A stretch of 64,000 nt of DNA from NCBI RefSeq assembly GCF_003688895.1, contig NZ_REFV01000004.1, positions 1 to 64,000 on the forward strand, read 5' to 3'. The position numbers and the translations under genes were made by a program. Below the pieces are notes generated by a model. That model made no database searches. It worked only from the letters and a program-made list of their open reading frames with translations, and had not been told where the DNA came from. Numbering within the stretch: the stretch's first letter is position 1; every line of letters starts with the position of its first letter. The stretch is from Dokdonia sinensis (lineage in GTDB: Bacteria; Bacteroidota; Bacteroidia; Flavobacteriales; Flavobacteriaceae). This document shows positions 8,746-17,570 of this stretch, piece by piece.

Positions 8746-9780
8746 CTATGATGATGCAAATGCCTTTAAAATAGCCAGAAAGCGCTCGTGTTGCTCTTGA
8801 GCATAGTCGTAATGCGTCACAATTCTCAATTTCCCTTGTCCCATATTACTTATAGCAATTTCATTTGCACTAAGATAACTAACGAATGATTGTTCGGACT
8901 CACGATCTTCTAGGGTAAAAATGACAATATTTGTATCAACCGGTTCAACGTTTGTCACAACGTTTAGTTTACTCAATTGCAGAGCTAGCTCTTTTGCCTT
9001 ATCATGATCCTCGCTCATTCTATTTATGTGATGATCCAGTGCATAGAGTCCTGCGGCGGCCATAAAACCTACCTGTCTCATTCCTCCACCTAATACCTTA
9101 CGAACTCGCATAGCTTTCTGCATTAAAGATGAATTACCCACAAGTACTGAACCCATAGGAGCCCCAAGACCCTTAGACAAACAAACCGAGATAGTATCAA
9201 ATAGGTTTCCATATACTTTTGGGTCGGTACCTTTTGCAACGATAGCATTCCAAATTCGTGCGCCATCCAGATGCAGGCCTAAATCATGCTCAGCACACAA
9301 AGCGTTAATTTCACGTATTTCATTTATATCATAGCAGGCTCCACCTCCTTTGTTTGTTGTGTTTTCTAAACAAACAAGCGACGTGAGCGGACTATGGTAA
9401 AAATCCGGTGGATTAATAGCCTCTTGTATTTGTGCTGCTGTAATCATCCCGCGATGACCGTCTATAAGTTTACAGGAAACGCCGCTGTTAAAGGAAACTC
9501 CTCCTCCTTCATAATTATAAACGTGAGCATATTTATCTGCAATGAGCTGTTCTCCTGGTTGGGTATGCATTTTTATGGCAGCTTGATTTGCCATACTTCC
9601 GGTTGGGAAATAAAGTGCGCTATCCATCCCAAACATCTCAGCTATACGGCGCTCAAGCTCATTTACAGTCGGGTCTTCCTTATATACATCATCCCCTACC
9701 TCAGCCTGCATCATAAATTTGAGCATCTCTGCAGTAGGCTTTGTAAGTGTATCTGATCGTAGGTCTATTTTCATATTCAT
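8746..9780 (-). CDS. ltaE: Low-specificity L-threonine aldolase
   Basis: A fold-type I PLP enzyme that splits L-threonine or L-allo-threonine into glycine and acetaldehyde in the cytoplasm. The 344 residues match the family length. Visible features are the N-terminal [12 protein letters not shown], the substrate-loop region [15 protein letters not shown] and [11 protein letters not shown]. The PLP lysine lies in [12 protein letters not shown] (near residue 200). It starts at MNMK; the internal ATG two codons later is equally usable. It stands alone. The ltaE name is by family; stereospecificity cannot be read from sequence. Confidence 0.93.
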   Translation of the reverse strand: MNMKIDLRSDTLTKPTAEMLKFMMQAEVGDDVYKEDPTVNELERRIAEMFGMDSALYFPTGSMANQAAIKMHTQPGEQLIADKYAHVYNYEGGGVSFNSGVSCKLIDGHRGMITAAQIQEAINPPDFYHSPLTSLVCLENTTNKGGGACYDINEIREINALCAEHDLGLHLDGARIWNAIVAKGTDPKVYGNLFDTISVCLSKGLGAPMGSVLVGNSSLMQKAMRVRKVLGGGMRQVGFMAAAGLYALDHHINRMSEDHDKAKELALQLSKLNVVTNVEPVDTNIVIFTLEDRESEQSFVSYLSANEIAISNMGQGKLRIVTHYDYAQEQHERFLAILKAFASS

Positions 9781-9785
9781 TACAT

Positions 9786-9803
9786 TTTCCGCGTAGGCGG
9801 AAA
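9786..9803. repeat. Small REP-like hairpin repeat
   Basis: TTTCCGC-GTAG-GCGGAAA lies 5 bp upstream of the threonine aldolase start. Related short palindromes with CCGC/GCGG stems recur at 25314-25333 and, degenerate, near 15600 and 50975. Confidence 0.55.
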
Positions 9804-9911
9804 TCTATATTTTATATTCAACATTCTTCTTTTGACGGTAATCTTGTTAATCATTCAACTTACTCATAAACTGTAATCTCAAGCGCCGTTGACATAATTT
9901 GTGGGTGCTTC

Positions 9912-12323
9912 TTAATGGATCGGCTCCTCAAAACATCCTATAGGAGAACCATCAGGAATTTTTGGCGATGGAATCACTTTAAATTTTTCTGGCTCTTTAA
10001 AAAAGGTCTCAATCTCAGACATCATATAAGCACTATTTGCGTCAAGGCTTCCCAACTTCTTGAGGTTGTCGTGTATGGTTTGTAGTTGCGCTTTCGCGAA
10101 AGCTTTACTCTGAGGGATCGCATCTTTATGGACGGTCAAGTTCATCAAATGTTTAAGTACATTATAATTAATGGTGCGCTGCACCTCAGCCTCATATGCT
10201 GAGTTTGTCTGATAATTGAGGGTCTCACGAGCCAAAGTACTAAGCATTTCAGGTAAGCCCAGATTTTTCTGATTCATCGCCTTTTGTTGCACGAGCCTGT
10301 TTGCCCTTTCAGGATGTAATAATAGTCCGAGTGTCATATCACTTGCGGTTGCCGCGGCTCCTAGAGCATCAAAACCTACGCCATTATTACTTTTAAAACT
10401 CTCCCGGGTGCGCCCGTAGCCGTGCGCTCTTGGTGGGAATAGTTCCAGCTTATCCTGAGGGATGGCCAGATGATCTGCTTGTAAGGTTTTTAGAACAGCC
10501 GTTAACGCAGCGTTTTGCTCTTTGCTGTTAAGGATAGAAACAACATTTAAATTTTTATCGCCTTTTACGGCATAATTATAATCGAGACCGCCTATAGATT
10601 TTACGGCAGCTTCTGTCTGATATCTGTGATAAAAGTAGAGAGGCACAAAAACGTCCTCTAGAACCGAGAGTGGCTCTCCCGTCTTTATGTTATCTATAGA
10701 AAAATTCTCTATAGCACCTTTACGTAATTTTAGGAGTGCATTAAGTTCTGATACAGCATTTGAGCCATTGTCCCAAAGGTGCGCCTTATAATGGGCTCCT
10801 CCTTGCGGTCTGGCATCACTGTCTGTAATGTAGTGGAGACCTTTTTGTTCTGCGTCTTCTATGACGTTATTTAAATACTCCTGCTCCGACACACCAGCCG
10901 GCGGAATGCCATAGCTATACTTCACCGTTACTTTATCCCAATCGCCTATACCAACGGCGTATGCATTAGAAAAATCAACTTCCTTCCCTGTCCAAGTTAA
11001 TGTAGGATGCGGATAATCCATCACGCTGGCCCGACCATTAGGACTGGCAGCAAAGTTATGTGCAAACCCGATGGTATGACCTACCTCGTGGGCGCTTAAC
11101 TGTCGTATTCTTGCGAGTGCCATTTCCAGCATAGGCTCATAGTTATCATCGCTATCCTTATAAGGTTGATTCATTAAAGCCTGAGCGATAAGAAAATCCT
11201 GGCGAATGCGAAGACTTCCCAGACTCACGTGACCTTTTATGATCTCGCCCGTTCGTGGGTCTGTAACACTCGCGCCATAACTCCATCCCCTAGTACTGCG
11301 GTGCACCCATTGTATCACATTATATCGTACATCCATCGGGTCTGCATCGTCTGGTAGCATTTTTACCTGAAAAGCATTTTTAAACCCTGCGGCCTCGTAT
11401 GCTTCATTCCACCAGCTCGCTCCTTCCAACAAAGCCGAACGTACCGGCTCTGGAGTTCCCGGGTCTAGGTAGTAAACAATAGGTTCTACCGCTTCACTCA
11501 TTGTGGCGTTTGGGTTTTTCTTTTCTAAACGGTGTCTATTTGCAAATCTTTTTACTATGGGCTCTTGCACGGGTGTAGCATAATCTAGGTATGTAGTAGA
11601 AATGTTTCCAGCTCTCGGGTCAAAGGGTCTAGGAGTATATCCATCATCCGGTAACTCCACAAAAGAATAGTGCTGTATCACCGTAAGTGCTCCAGAGTCT
11701 GGTGCCACAGAACGAATGTTTCTTCCCGTTGCTTCACCTTTAAAGGTAAGCATCGCCTCAAATTCCGTGTTCTTAGGGAAACTCTTTGTGCGCTCCATAT
11801 ATAGGGCACTTCTTGTTTTATCAACTTTATATGTTCCCTCTTTTCCTCTCTTTAATCTACTCGCAACACCGTGGGTGTCTTCCATTAAGAAAGGAGTAAG
11901 ATCTATGACATAGGTGTCGCCTTTAGTCTCCTTAATTTCAAATCCAAATAGGACTGAACGTGCAAAAGCCTCTTCGATAGAACGCCGTTCCAAGACATTA
12001 TCTGTATTTGCTCTGTAATTTAGATTGGGTTGCATAAGGAGTAACTTGTTCCCCGCTTTTTGAAACTTTACAACTGCTGTTCCTCCTAACTGTCCACGAT
12101 CTAAACCTATGTCATTTGAGCCTAGTCCAGTACGTAAAGAATGTACAAAAAGGAATTCTTCATCTAGTTTATTTACTTCTAGATAGAGTTCATCTTCGGC
12201 TTCATTGTAATGGAATTTAAAGAATCCATCTTGAGTTTTTAGGTCTTCTTTTTTTTCAAGGAATTGTGCAAATGTGGTCGTGGCGATGAGTAGCCCCACG
12301 ATGAGAAATAGATGTCTTTTCAT
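9912..12323 (-). CDS. Secreted zinc metalloprotease (DUF5117/DUF5118 type)
   Basis: An 803-residue exported zinc-dependent protease. A signal peptide (MKRHLFLIVGLLIATTTFAQ) is followed by the N-terminal DUF5118/5117 regions and then the active site SAHEVGHTIGFAHN. That site contains HExxH plus the third histidine, as in metzincin-like peptidases, at about residue 410. The C-terminal 250 residues are helical (DUF4953-like). The protein is probably periplasmic or outer-membrane associated; its substrate is unknown. An exact copy of the iterated palindrome lies inside the gene at 10090-10103, where it encodes AFAKA in a helical stretch. Length and architecture are normal for flavobacteria. Confidence 0.88.
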   Translation of the reverse strand: MKRHLFLIVGLLIATTTFAQFLEKKEDLKTQDGFFKFHYNEAEDELYLEVNKLDEEFLFVHSLRTGLGSNDIGLDRGQLGGTAVVKFQKAGNKLLLMQPNLNYRANTDNVLERRSIEEAFARSVLFGFEIKETKGDTYVIDLTPFLMEDTHGVASRLKRGKEGTYKVDKTRSALYMERTKSFPKNTEFEAMLTFKGEATGRNIRSVAPDSGALTVIQHYSFVELPDDGYTPRPFDPRAGNISTTYLDYATPVQEPIVKRFANRHRLEKKNPNATMSEAVEPIVYYLDPGTPEPVRSALLEGASWWNEAYEAAGFKNAFQVKMLPDDADPMDVRYNVIQWVHRSTRGWSYGASVTDPRTGEIIKGHVSLGSLRIRQDFLIAQALMNQPYKDSDDNYEPMLEMALARIRQLSAHEVGHTIGFAHNFAASPNGRASVMDYPHPTLTWTGKEVDFSNAYAVGIGDWDKVTVKYSYGIPPAGVSEQEYLNNVIEDAEQKGLHYITDSDARPQGGAHYKAHLWDNGSNAVSELNALLKLRKGAIENFSIDNIKTGEPLSVLEDVFVPLYFYHRYQTEAAVKSIGGLDYNYAVKGDKNLNVVSILNSKEQNAALTAVLKTLQADHLAIPQDKLELFPPRAHGYGRTRESFKSNNGVGFDALGAAATASDMTLGLLLHPERANRLVQQKAMNQKNLGLPEMLSTLARETLNYQTNSAYEAEVQRTINYNVLKHLMNLTVHKDAIPQSKAFAKAQLQTIHDNLKKLGSLDANSAYMMSEIETFFKEPEKFKVIPSPKIPDGSPIGCFEEPIH
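10090..10103. repeat. Iterated palindrome, 14-bp core, intragenic
   Basis: An exact GCTTTCGCGAAAGC inside the C-terminal part of the metalloprotease gene. It is read in frame as part of the sequence KAFAKAQL. Confidence 0.95.
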
Positions 12324-12363
12324 TTTCGGTCGGATTATTATGGACTAAGATAGGGGTTTGTAC

Positions 12364-12377
12364 GCTTTCGCGAAAGC
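12364..12377. repeat. Iterated palindrome, 14-bp core
   Basis: An exact core (TACGCTTTCGCGAAAGCG from 12361) in the 221-bp spacer between the divergent metalloprotease and prfB genes. Confidence 0.95.
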
Positions 12378-12419
12378 GGAATACTTAAAGTAGAAATTAG
12401 AAATATGAATTACAAACTT

Positions 12420-12530
12420 TTTGACTCTTCCAGCATCCAACACCCACACCTAACATCCAGCATCCTACACCCCACTCTAAAAATTATTACATTTCATCAC
12501 ACACATCTCTTTTACAATTCTAATAAAGAA
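12420..12530. other. G-poor spacer with short direct repeat
   Basis: The plus strand is almost free of G over about 100 nt. It holds two near-identical 14-mers, CCAGCATCCAACAC and CCAGCATCCTACAC, about 30 bp apart, plus the related ACACCCACACC. It forms the leader side of prfB. A TACATTTA near 12535 is a weak -7 candidate. Confidence 0.4.
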
Positions 12531-12544
12531 AGTACATTTACCCT

Positions 12545-13652
12545 ATGATTTCTACAGACCACATAAAAGCACTCCAAAAGCGCGTAGACAGCTTGAGGAG
12601 ATATCTTTGACATCGATCGTAAGCGTATCGAGATTGCAAACGACGAGGAAAAAACATTTGACCCAAATTTCTGGAATGACCCTAAGGAGGCTGAGGCTTT
12701 AATGAAGGTAATCCGTGGTAAAAAACAATGGGTAAAAGACTATGAGCAAGCTGTTACTCTGGTAGAAGATCTCGAGGTTATCTACGAGTTTGCCAAAGAG
12801 GACGAAGCCACCGAAGATCAAGTACAAGCTCGTTACGAAACCGCCGAAGACCACATAGAATCCATAGAGTTTAAAAATATGCTCTCTGAGGAAGGTGATG
12901 AATTGAGCGCGGTACTCCAAATTACAGCTGGTGCTGGTGGCACAGAATCCTGTGACTGGGCAAGTATGCTTATGCGCATGTACCTGATGTGGGCAGAGAA
13001 AAAAGGCTTTAAGGTAAAAGAGCTTAACTTTCAAGAAGGTGATGTTGCGGGTATAAAAACTGTATCGCTAGAGATAGATGGGGACTTTGCCTTTGGCTGG
13101 TTAAAGGGAGAAAATGGTGTGCATAGACTAGTGCGCATATCCCCTTTTGACAGTAATGCAAAGCGTCACACTTCATTTGCGTCGGTATATGTATATCCTA
13201 TGGTAGATGACAGTATCGAGATTGAAATAAATCCAGCAGAATATGAGATCATTACTTCACGCTCCTCAGGAGCTGGAGGACAGAATGTAAACAAGGTAGA
13301 GACTAAAGTCCAATTGACCCACTTCCCTACTGGAATACAAATCTCTTGTTCGGACTCTCGCTCGCAACACGAAAATCGAGCTACAGCTCTAAAAATGCTC
13401 AAATCGCAACTCTACGAACTCGAACTGCGCAAGCAAATGGAGGCGCGTAATGCCATAGAAGCTAATAAAATGGCTATAGAATGGGGCTCACAAATACGTA
13501 ATTACGTATTGCACCCCTACAAACTCGTAAAGGATGTGCGTACTGCTGTCGAAACTGGGAACACAGATGCTGTTTTGGACGGTGATATCGATAAGTTCCT
13601 TAAGGGCTATCTAATGGCTATGGGGCAGGAAGAAGCGAGTGATGAACTTTAA
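12545..13652 (+). CDS. prfB: Peptide chain release factor 2, programmed +1 frameshift
   Basis: Release factor RF2 terminates translation at UGA and UAA. The gene is split. A 21-codon first frame from ATG 12545 ([10 protein letters not shown]...) reaches CTT-TGA at 12605-12610, and the main frame resumes at GAC 12609 after skipping one T. The frameshift site has an upstream AGGAG (12596-12600) and the conserved TATCTTTGAC, as in most bacterial prfB genes. Low RF2 lets UGA stall and shift, giving autoregulation. The joined product has 368 residues, the normal length. The SPF codon-recognition motif lies at about 199-201 and GGQ (GAGGQNVNK) at about 244-246. An annotation beginning at 12702 would miss the N terminus. 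Confidence 0.95.
12596..12611 (+). promoter_or_regulatory. Programmed ribosomal frameshift signal in prfB
   Basis: AGGAG followed after four bases by CTT-TGA-C. The internal Shine-Dalgarno-like element pushes the ribosome forward one base at the in-frame UGA. It is notable in a phylum that otherwise makes little use of Shine-Dalgarno pairing. Confidence 0.9.
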
Positions 13653-14054
13653 GAAGGCTATGCTTTTGCCGAAAACTTGTCCCGCATTTTTTTGAGAGCG
13701 CTATCCTTAAAAATGATATCATTATACAGGTAAGTTAATTATTTGTTAAAAGCTTGACTTGCTATTTCACGACTTCAAATTTGAATATATGTTTGTCACG
13801 CAAAATGAGTCCTATAAAAAGACCCATTGCCTACTTCTAATGAAATCAATTTTCACGTTTGGGCCTAGGATGATAATGAAGTCTAATCCAAAAGCTACCC
13901 AAGATTTTGGGAACCGAATGCTCAGGCTGGCTTCTGCAGTATCTAGCACTTGTAAGAGTCTGGCATCATTTTCATTTACTCCATTTACTGTTTTCATAAT
14001 CCGCATCTGAATTATTAGGCTTAACGGTATATTAATCTCTACCGTTCATTTCAT
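13653..14054. other. Intergenic region, no supported gene
   Basis: About 400 bp between prfB and the arginine decarboxylase gene. Open frames of 83 codons (plus) and 64 codons (minus) overlap here, but neither has a recognisable motif or start context. An inverted repeat AACGGTA/TACCGTT lies at 14023-14046, just before the promoter of the next gene. Confidence 0.5.
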
Positions 14055-14085
14055 TTTGTAACTTTATACACTATTCATAATTTCA
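14055..14085 (+). promoter_or_regulatory. Promoter of speA-like gene
   Basis: TTTG (14055-14058), a 19-bp spacer and TAATTTCA (14078-14085) match the Bacteroidota TTTG-N19-TAnnTTTG pattern except for the last two bases. The predicted start site is only a few bases before the ATG at 14096, so the mRNA would be nearly leaderless. Confidence 0.55.
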
Positions 14086-14095
14086 ACTTTCTTTA

Positions 14096-15583
14096 ATGAA
14101 GACTAAATACATTGATCTTATAGATCAGAGTTTCTATTTTCCTCAAGAGGAATTTACTTTAGAAAATAATGCATTGCAGTTTCACGGTATTGACCTAATG
14201 AAACTGGTTGAGCAATATGGTGCCCCTCTAAAGTTTACCTATCTACCTAAAATATCTGATAACATCCAGAGAGCAAAAAAATGGTTTGCAGATGCTATTG
14301 AGGCAAACGGATACGAAGGAAATTACCACTACTGCTATTGCACAAAAAGTTCACATTTTAAACACGTGCTTAATGAGGCGTTAAGTAATGATATACATAT
14401 TGAGACTTCCTCAGCCTTTGACATAGATATCGTAGAGCGTCTTAAAGTCGAAGGAAAAATCACAAATGAAACTTACGTAATAAGCAACGGCTTTAAGCGT
14501 GACCAATATGTAAATAATATCGCCCGACTTATCAATAACGGACACAAGAATGCCATTCCCGTGATAGATAACTATGAAGAAATAGAATTGTTAAGTGAGG
14601 AGATAGAAGGAAAGTTTAAAGTGGGTATACGCATCGCGTCAGAGGAGGAACCTAAATTTGAGTTCTATACATCTAGATTAGGAATTGGGTACAAAAACAT
14701 AGTTCCTTTTTATACAAAGCAGATTGAGAGTAATCCTCAAGTAGAGCTTAAGATGTTGCACTTCTTTATCAATACTGGAATACGCGATACTGCATATTAC
14801 TGGAATGAGTTGATGAAATGTATCAAAGTCTACATTGCCCTAAAAAAGGTATGTCCTACACTAGATAGTCTCAACATAGGTGGTGGGTTTCCTATTAAGA
14901 ATTCGCTTGCTTTTGAGTATGACTATGCCTATATGATTAATGAAATCATCTACCAGATCAAAACAGCTTGTGATGAAGCTGGAGTAAAAGTTCCGCATAT
15001 TTTTACAGAATTTGGCAGTTTTACAGTAGGCGAAAGTGGCGGAGCCATTTATGAAGTACTCTACCAGAAACTACAAAACGACCGTGAAAAATGGAATATG
15101 ATTAATTCCTCATTTATCACAACAATGCCAGACACTTGGGCGATAAACAAGCGCTTTGTGATGCTTGCAGTAAATCGCTGGAATGAGGAATATGAGCGTG
15201 TCCTCCTGGGCGGACTTACCTGTGATAGTGACGACTATTATAATAGCGAGCAACATATGAATGCGATATATATGCCTAAGTATAAAAAAGACAAACCGCT
15301 CTACATCGGCTTTTTTAATACAGGCGCTTATCAGGAAACCATAGGAGGATTCGGCGGACTGCAACATTGCTTGATTCCTTCGCCCAAGCATATATTGATA
15401 GATAGAGATGAAGACGGAAATCTTACTACCGAAGTTTTTGCACAACAACAGACTAGTGACCAGTTGCTAGGAATTTTGGGGTATGGAAAAAATATAAATG
15501 GTGAGAATAACGCTCCCGAAATAAATTCGGGACAAGTTTTCGCGAAAGCTAAAGAAAAAACAGATCCGATTACAACATCATAA
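14096..15583 (+). CDS. speA: Biosynthetic arginine decarboxylase, short form
   Basis: A PLP-dependent (alanine-racemase fold) decarboxylase converting arginine to agmatine, the first step of polyamine synthesis. The PLP lysine lies in YCYCTKSSHFKH (Lys84). The glycine-rich phosphate loop is LNIGGGFPIKNS, and the C-terminal barrel carries FTEFGSFTVGES and LLGGLTCDSDD. At 495 residues it lacks the extra domains of the roughly 650-residue E. coli SpeA, as usual in Bacteroidota. The final 25 codons are built from two repeats: a TCCCGAA/TTCGGGA hairpin at 15514-15532 and a partial copy of the iterated palindrome at 15538-15549, so the tail (APEINSGQVFAKAKE) looks repeat-derived. Agmatinase follows. 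Confidence 0.9.
   Translation: MKTKYIDLIDQSFYFPQEEFTLENNALQFHGIDLMKLVEQYGAPLKFTYLPKISDNIQRAKKWFADAIEANGYEGNYHYCYCTKSSHFKHVLNEALSNDIHIETSSAFDIDIVERLKVEGKITNETYVISNGFKRDQYVNNIARLINNGHKNAIPVIDNYEEIELLSEEIEGKFKVGIRIASEEEPKFEFYTSRLGIGYKNIVPFYTKQIESNPQVELKMLHFFINTGIRDTAYYWNELMKCIKVYIALKKVCPTLDSLNIGGGFPIKNSLAFEYDYAYMINEIIYQIKTACDEAGVKVPHIFTEFGSFTVGESGGAIYEVLYQKLQNDREKWNMINSSFITTMPDTWAINKRFVMLAVNRWNEEYERVLLGGLTCDSDDYYNSEQHMNAIYMPKYKKDKPLYIGFFNTGAYQETIGGFGGLQHCLIPSPKHILIDRDEDGNLTTEVFAQQQTSDQLLGILGYGKNINGENNAPEINSGQVFAKAKEKTDPITTS
15514..15549. repeat. Two adjacent repeats in the speA 3' end
   Basis: TCCCGAA-ATAAA-TTCGGGA forms a hairpin. Five bases later TTTCGCGAAAGC is 12 of 14 bases of the iterated palindrome. 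Both are translated as the end of the decarboxylase. Confidence 0.7.
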
Positions 15584-15670
15584 ATTATTATACGCGTGTC
15601 CGCCGAAGCTTTTGCGCAGGTGGAAAAGCAAAACAAAAACCACAACAATTAAACTTTAACCTTTACCAAA

Positions 15671-16600
15671 ATGAAAACGTACGCAGGTATTCCACAAGAA
15701 TATGCAAGTCCAGAGAAATCAAAAATTATTTTAATCCCAGTTCCTTACGATGGAACAAGTACTTGGGGAAAAGGAGCAGATAAAGGCCCAGAGGCGTTTC
15801 TTAATGCTTCTGAAAATATGGAGCTCTATGATATCGAGACCGAAAGTGAAGTTTACAAACAAGGAATCTACCTTGCCGACCCTATAACCGAAGATGCTTC
15901 GCCAGAAGCAATGGTAAAGGCAGTACACAAACAAGTAAAGGAGAATATAAAACGTAACAAGTTTGTCACAATGTTTGGTGGAGAGCATTCTATCTCTATC
16001 GGCTCTATTAGGGCGTTTAATGAAATGTTTGATGATTTAACGGTTTTACAAATAGATGCTCACGCAGACTTACGTGAAAGCTACGAAGGCTCAAAATGCA
16101 ACCACGCGTGCGCCGTGTATGAAGCAAACCAAACCACAAATCTCGTACAGGTTGGTATACGCAGTATGGATGCTGTAGAGAAAACCGTCATGAATGAAGA
16201 CAATGTGTTTTTTGCGCACGATATGGCACAAGATGAGTATTGGGCAGATACGGCTATCGAAGCAATGACAGAAAATGTGTATATCACTTTTGATCTTGAC
16301 GCTTTTGATCCGTCAGTACTTCCAGCAACAGGAACTCCAGAACCAGGTGGATTGTTGTGGTATGAGACACTAGACTTTTTACGTCGCGTGTTTGCAGAAA
16401 AAAATGTCGTAGGTTTTGATATTGTAGAGCTTTGTCCAAATAGTCATAGCAAGCCCTCAGATTTTGCAGCAGCGAAGCTATACTACAAGATGCTGAGCTA
16501 CAAATTTGAGCAAGAAGATGCAGACGAAGAGTATGCAATGAGCGGACTTCAAGAAAAGTCTAAAAAAGTTAACCAAGAAGAAGACGATTACGATGAGTAA
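15671..16600 (+). CDS. speB: Agmatinase (agmatine ureohydrolase)
   Basis: A binuclear manganese ureohydrolase that splits agmatine into putrescine and urea. The metal-binding motifs GGEHS, DAHADLRESYEG and FDLDAFDPS are intact, and the 309-residue length is normal. The last 25 residues are acidic/lysine-rich (EEDADEEYAMSG...EEDDYDE). It lies 87 bp after the arginine decarboxylase and overlaps the next gene by 8 bp (ATGAGTAA), so translation is likely coupled. The neighbours support agmatine rather than arginine as substrate. Confidence 0.93.
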   Translation: MKTYAGIPQEYASPEKSKIILIPVPYDGTSTWGKGADKGPEAFLNASENMELYDIETESEVYKQGIYLADPITEDASPEAMVKAVHKQVKENIKRNKFVTMFGGEHSISIGSIRAFNEMFDDLTVLQIDAHADLRESYEGSKCNHACAVYEANQTTNLVQVGIRSMDAVEKTVMNEDNVFFAHDMAQDEYWADTAIEAMTENVYITFDLDAFDPSVLPATGTPEPGGLLWYETLDFLRRVFAEKNVVGFDIVELCPNSHSKPSDFAAAKLYYKMLSYKFEQEDADEEYAMSGLQEKSKKVNQEEDDYDE

Positions 16601-17567
16601 TAAAGGAGCGATTTCACAATTTATAGAAAAGTATTATTTACACTTCAATGCGGCAGCAGTTGTAGATGCGGCAAAAGGGTATGAAATACAGCTGGACAAT
16701 GGTGCGAAGATGCTTGTTTCCCTAGCAGGTGCGATGAGCACGGCCGAACTAGGAAAGATCTTTGCAGAAATGATTCGCCAGAAAAAAGTGCACATCATCT
16801 CTTGTACAGGTGCAAATCTAGAAGAAGATATTATGAACCTTGTGGCTCACAGCCATTACAAGCGTGTTCCTAATTACCGTGACCTCACACCACAAGATGA
16901 GTGGGATTTGTTAGAAAAAGGACTCAATCGCGTTACTGATACGTGCATCCCTGAGGAAGAAGCTTTCCGTAGGATACAAGAGCACATTGTAAAAATCTGG
17001 AAGGATGCAGAGGCTGCTGGAGAGCGTTACCTGCCACATGAGTATATGTATAAGTTGTTACTCTCGGGAGTTCTTGAAGAGCATTATGAAATCGACCTGA
17101 AAGACAGCTGGATGTACGCCGCTGCCGAAGCAAACCTGCCTATCATCTGCCCGGGATGGGAAGATAGTACGATGGGTAACATATTTGCTAGCTATGTACT
17201 TAAAGGCGAGCTTAAAGCCAGTACGATGAAATCTGGGATTGAGTATATGACTTTTCTTGCAGACTGGTACACGGACAATTCTCAAAATGGCATCGGTTTC
17301 TTCCAGATAGGTGGAGGAATTGCTGGAGATTTCCCTATTTGCGTAGTTCCTATGCTGTATCAAGATATGGAACTTACAGAGACACCATTCTGGAGCTACT
17401 TCTGCCAGATAAGTGATTCAACAACAAGTTATGGTTCCTACTCTGGAGCGGTACCTAACGAGAAAATCACTTGGGGAAAACTGGATATGGATACTCCCAA
17501 ATTTATAATAGAAAGTGATGCTACGATTGTAGCTCCATTAATTTTTGCTTACCTACTAGATATGTAA
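16593..17567 (+). CDS. Deoxyhypusine-synthase-family protein, probable homospermidine synthase
   Basis: A homologue of eukaryotic deoxyhypusine synthase. Bacteria lack eIF5A, and related bacterial proteins (SpeY of Anabaena) make homospermidine from putrescine and spermidine, so a polyamine role fits its place directly after speA and speB. The NAD-binding Rossmann-like parts are visible (VSLAGAMSTAELG, HIISCTGANLEEDI), as are the C-terminal FQIGGGIAGDF, TTSYGSYSGAVPNEKITWGK and IESDATIVAPL. The family's catalytic lysine, in GGGVVKHH of the human enzyme, aligns with Gly245 here, so chemistry may differ. It overlaps speB by 8 bp and is 3 bp from the next gene. The 324 residues are slightly shorter than the human enzyme. 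Confidence 0.8.
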   Translation: MSNKGAISQFIEKYYLHFNAAAVVDAAKGYEIQLDNGAKMLVSLAGAMSTAELGKIFAEMIRQKKVHIISCTGANLEEDIMNLVAHSHYKRVPNYRDLTPQDEWDLLEKGLNRVTDTCIPEEEAFRRIQEHIVKIWKDAEAAGERYLPHEYMYKLLLSGVLEEHYEIDLKDSWMYAAAEANLPIICPGWEDSTMGNIFASYVLKGELKASTMKSGIEYMTFLADWYTDNSQNGIGFFQIGGGIAGDFPICVVPMLYQDMELTETPFWSYFCQISDSTTSYGSYSGAVPNEKITWGKLDMDTPKFIIESDATIVAPLIFAYLLDM

Positions 17568-17570
17568 TTT

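Noticed and set aside
12702-13652. prfB as a 316-residue gene starting at ATG 12702
   Set aside because: It would lack the RF2 N-terminal domain; the upstream 21-codon frame with the CTTTGAC shift site explains the full protein.
13759-14010. Overlapping 83-codon (plus) and 64-codon (minus) open frames after prfB
   Set aside because: Neither shows a recognisable domain, signal or good start; overlapping frames in both strands suggest chance. The minus frame could be a decayed gene, but this cannot be supported.
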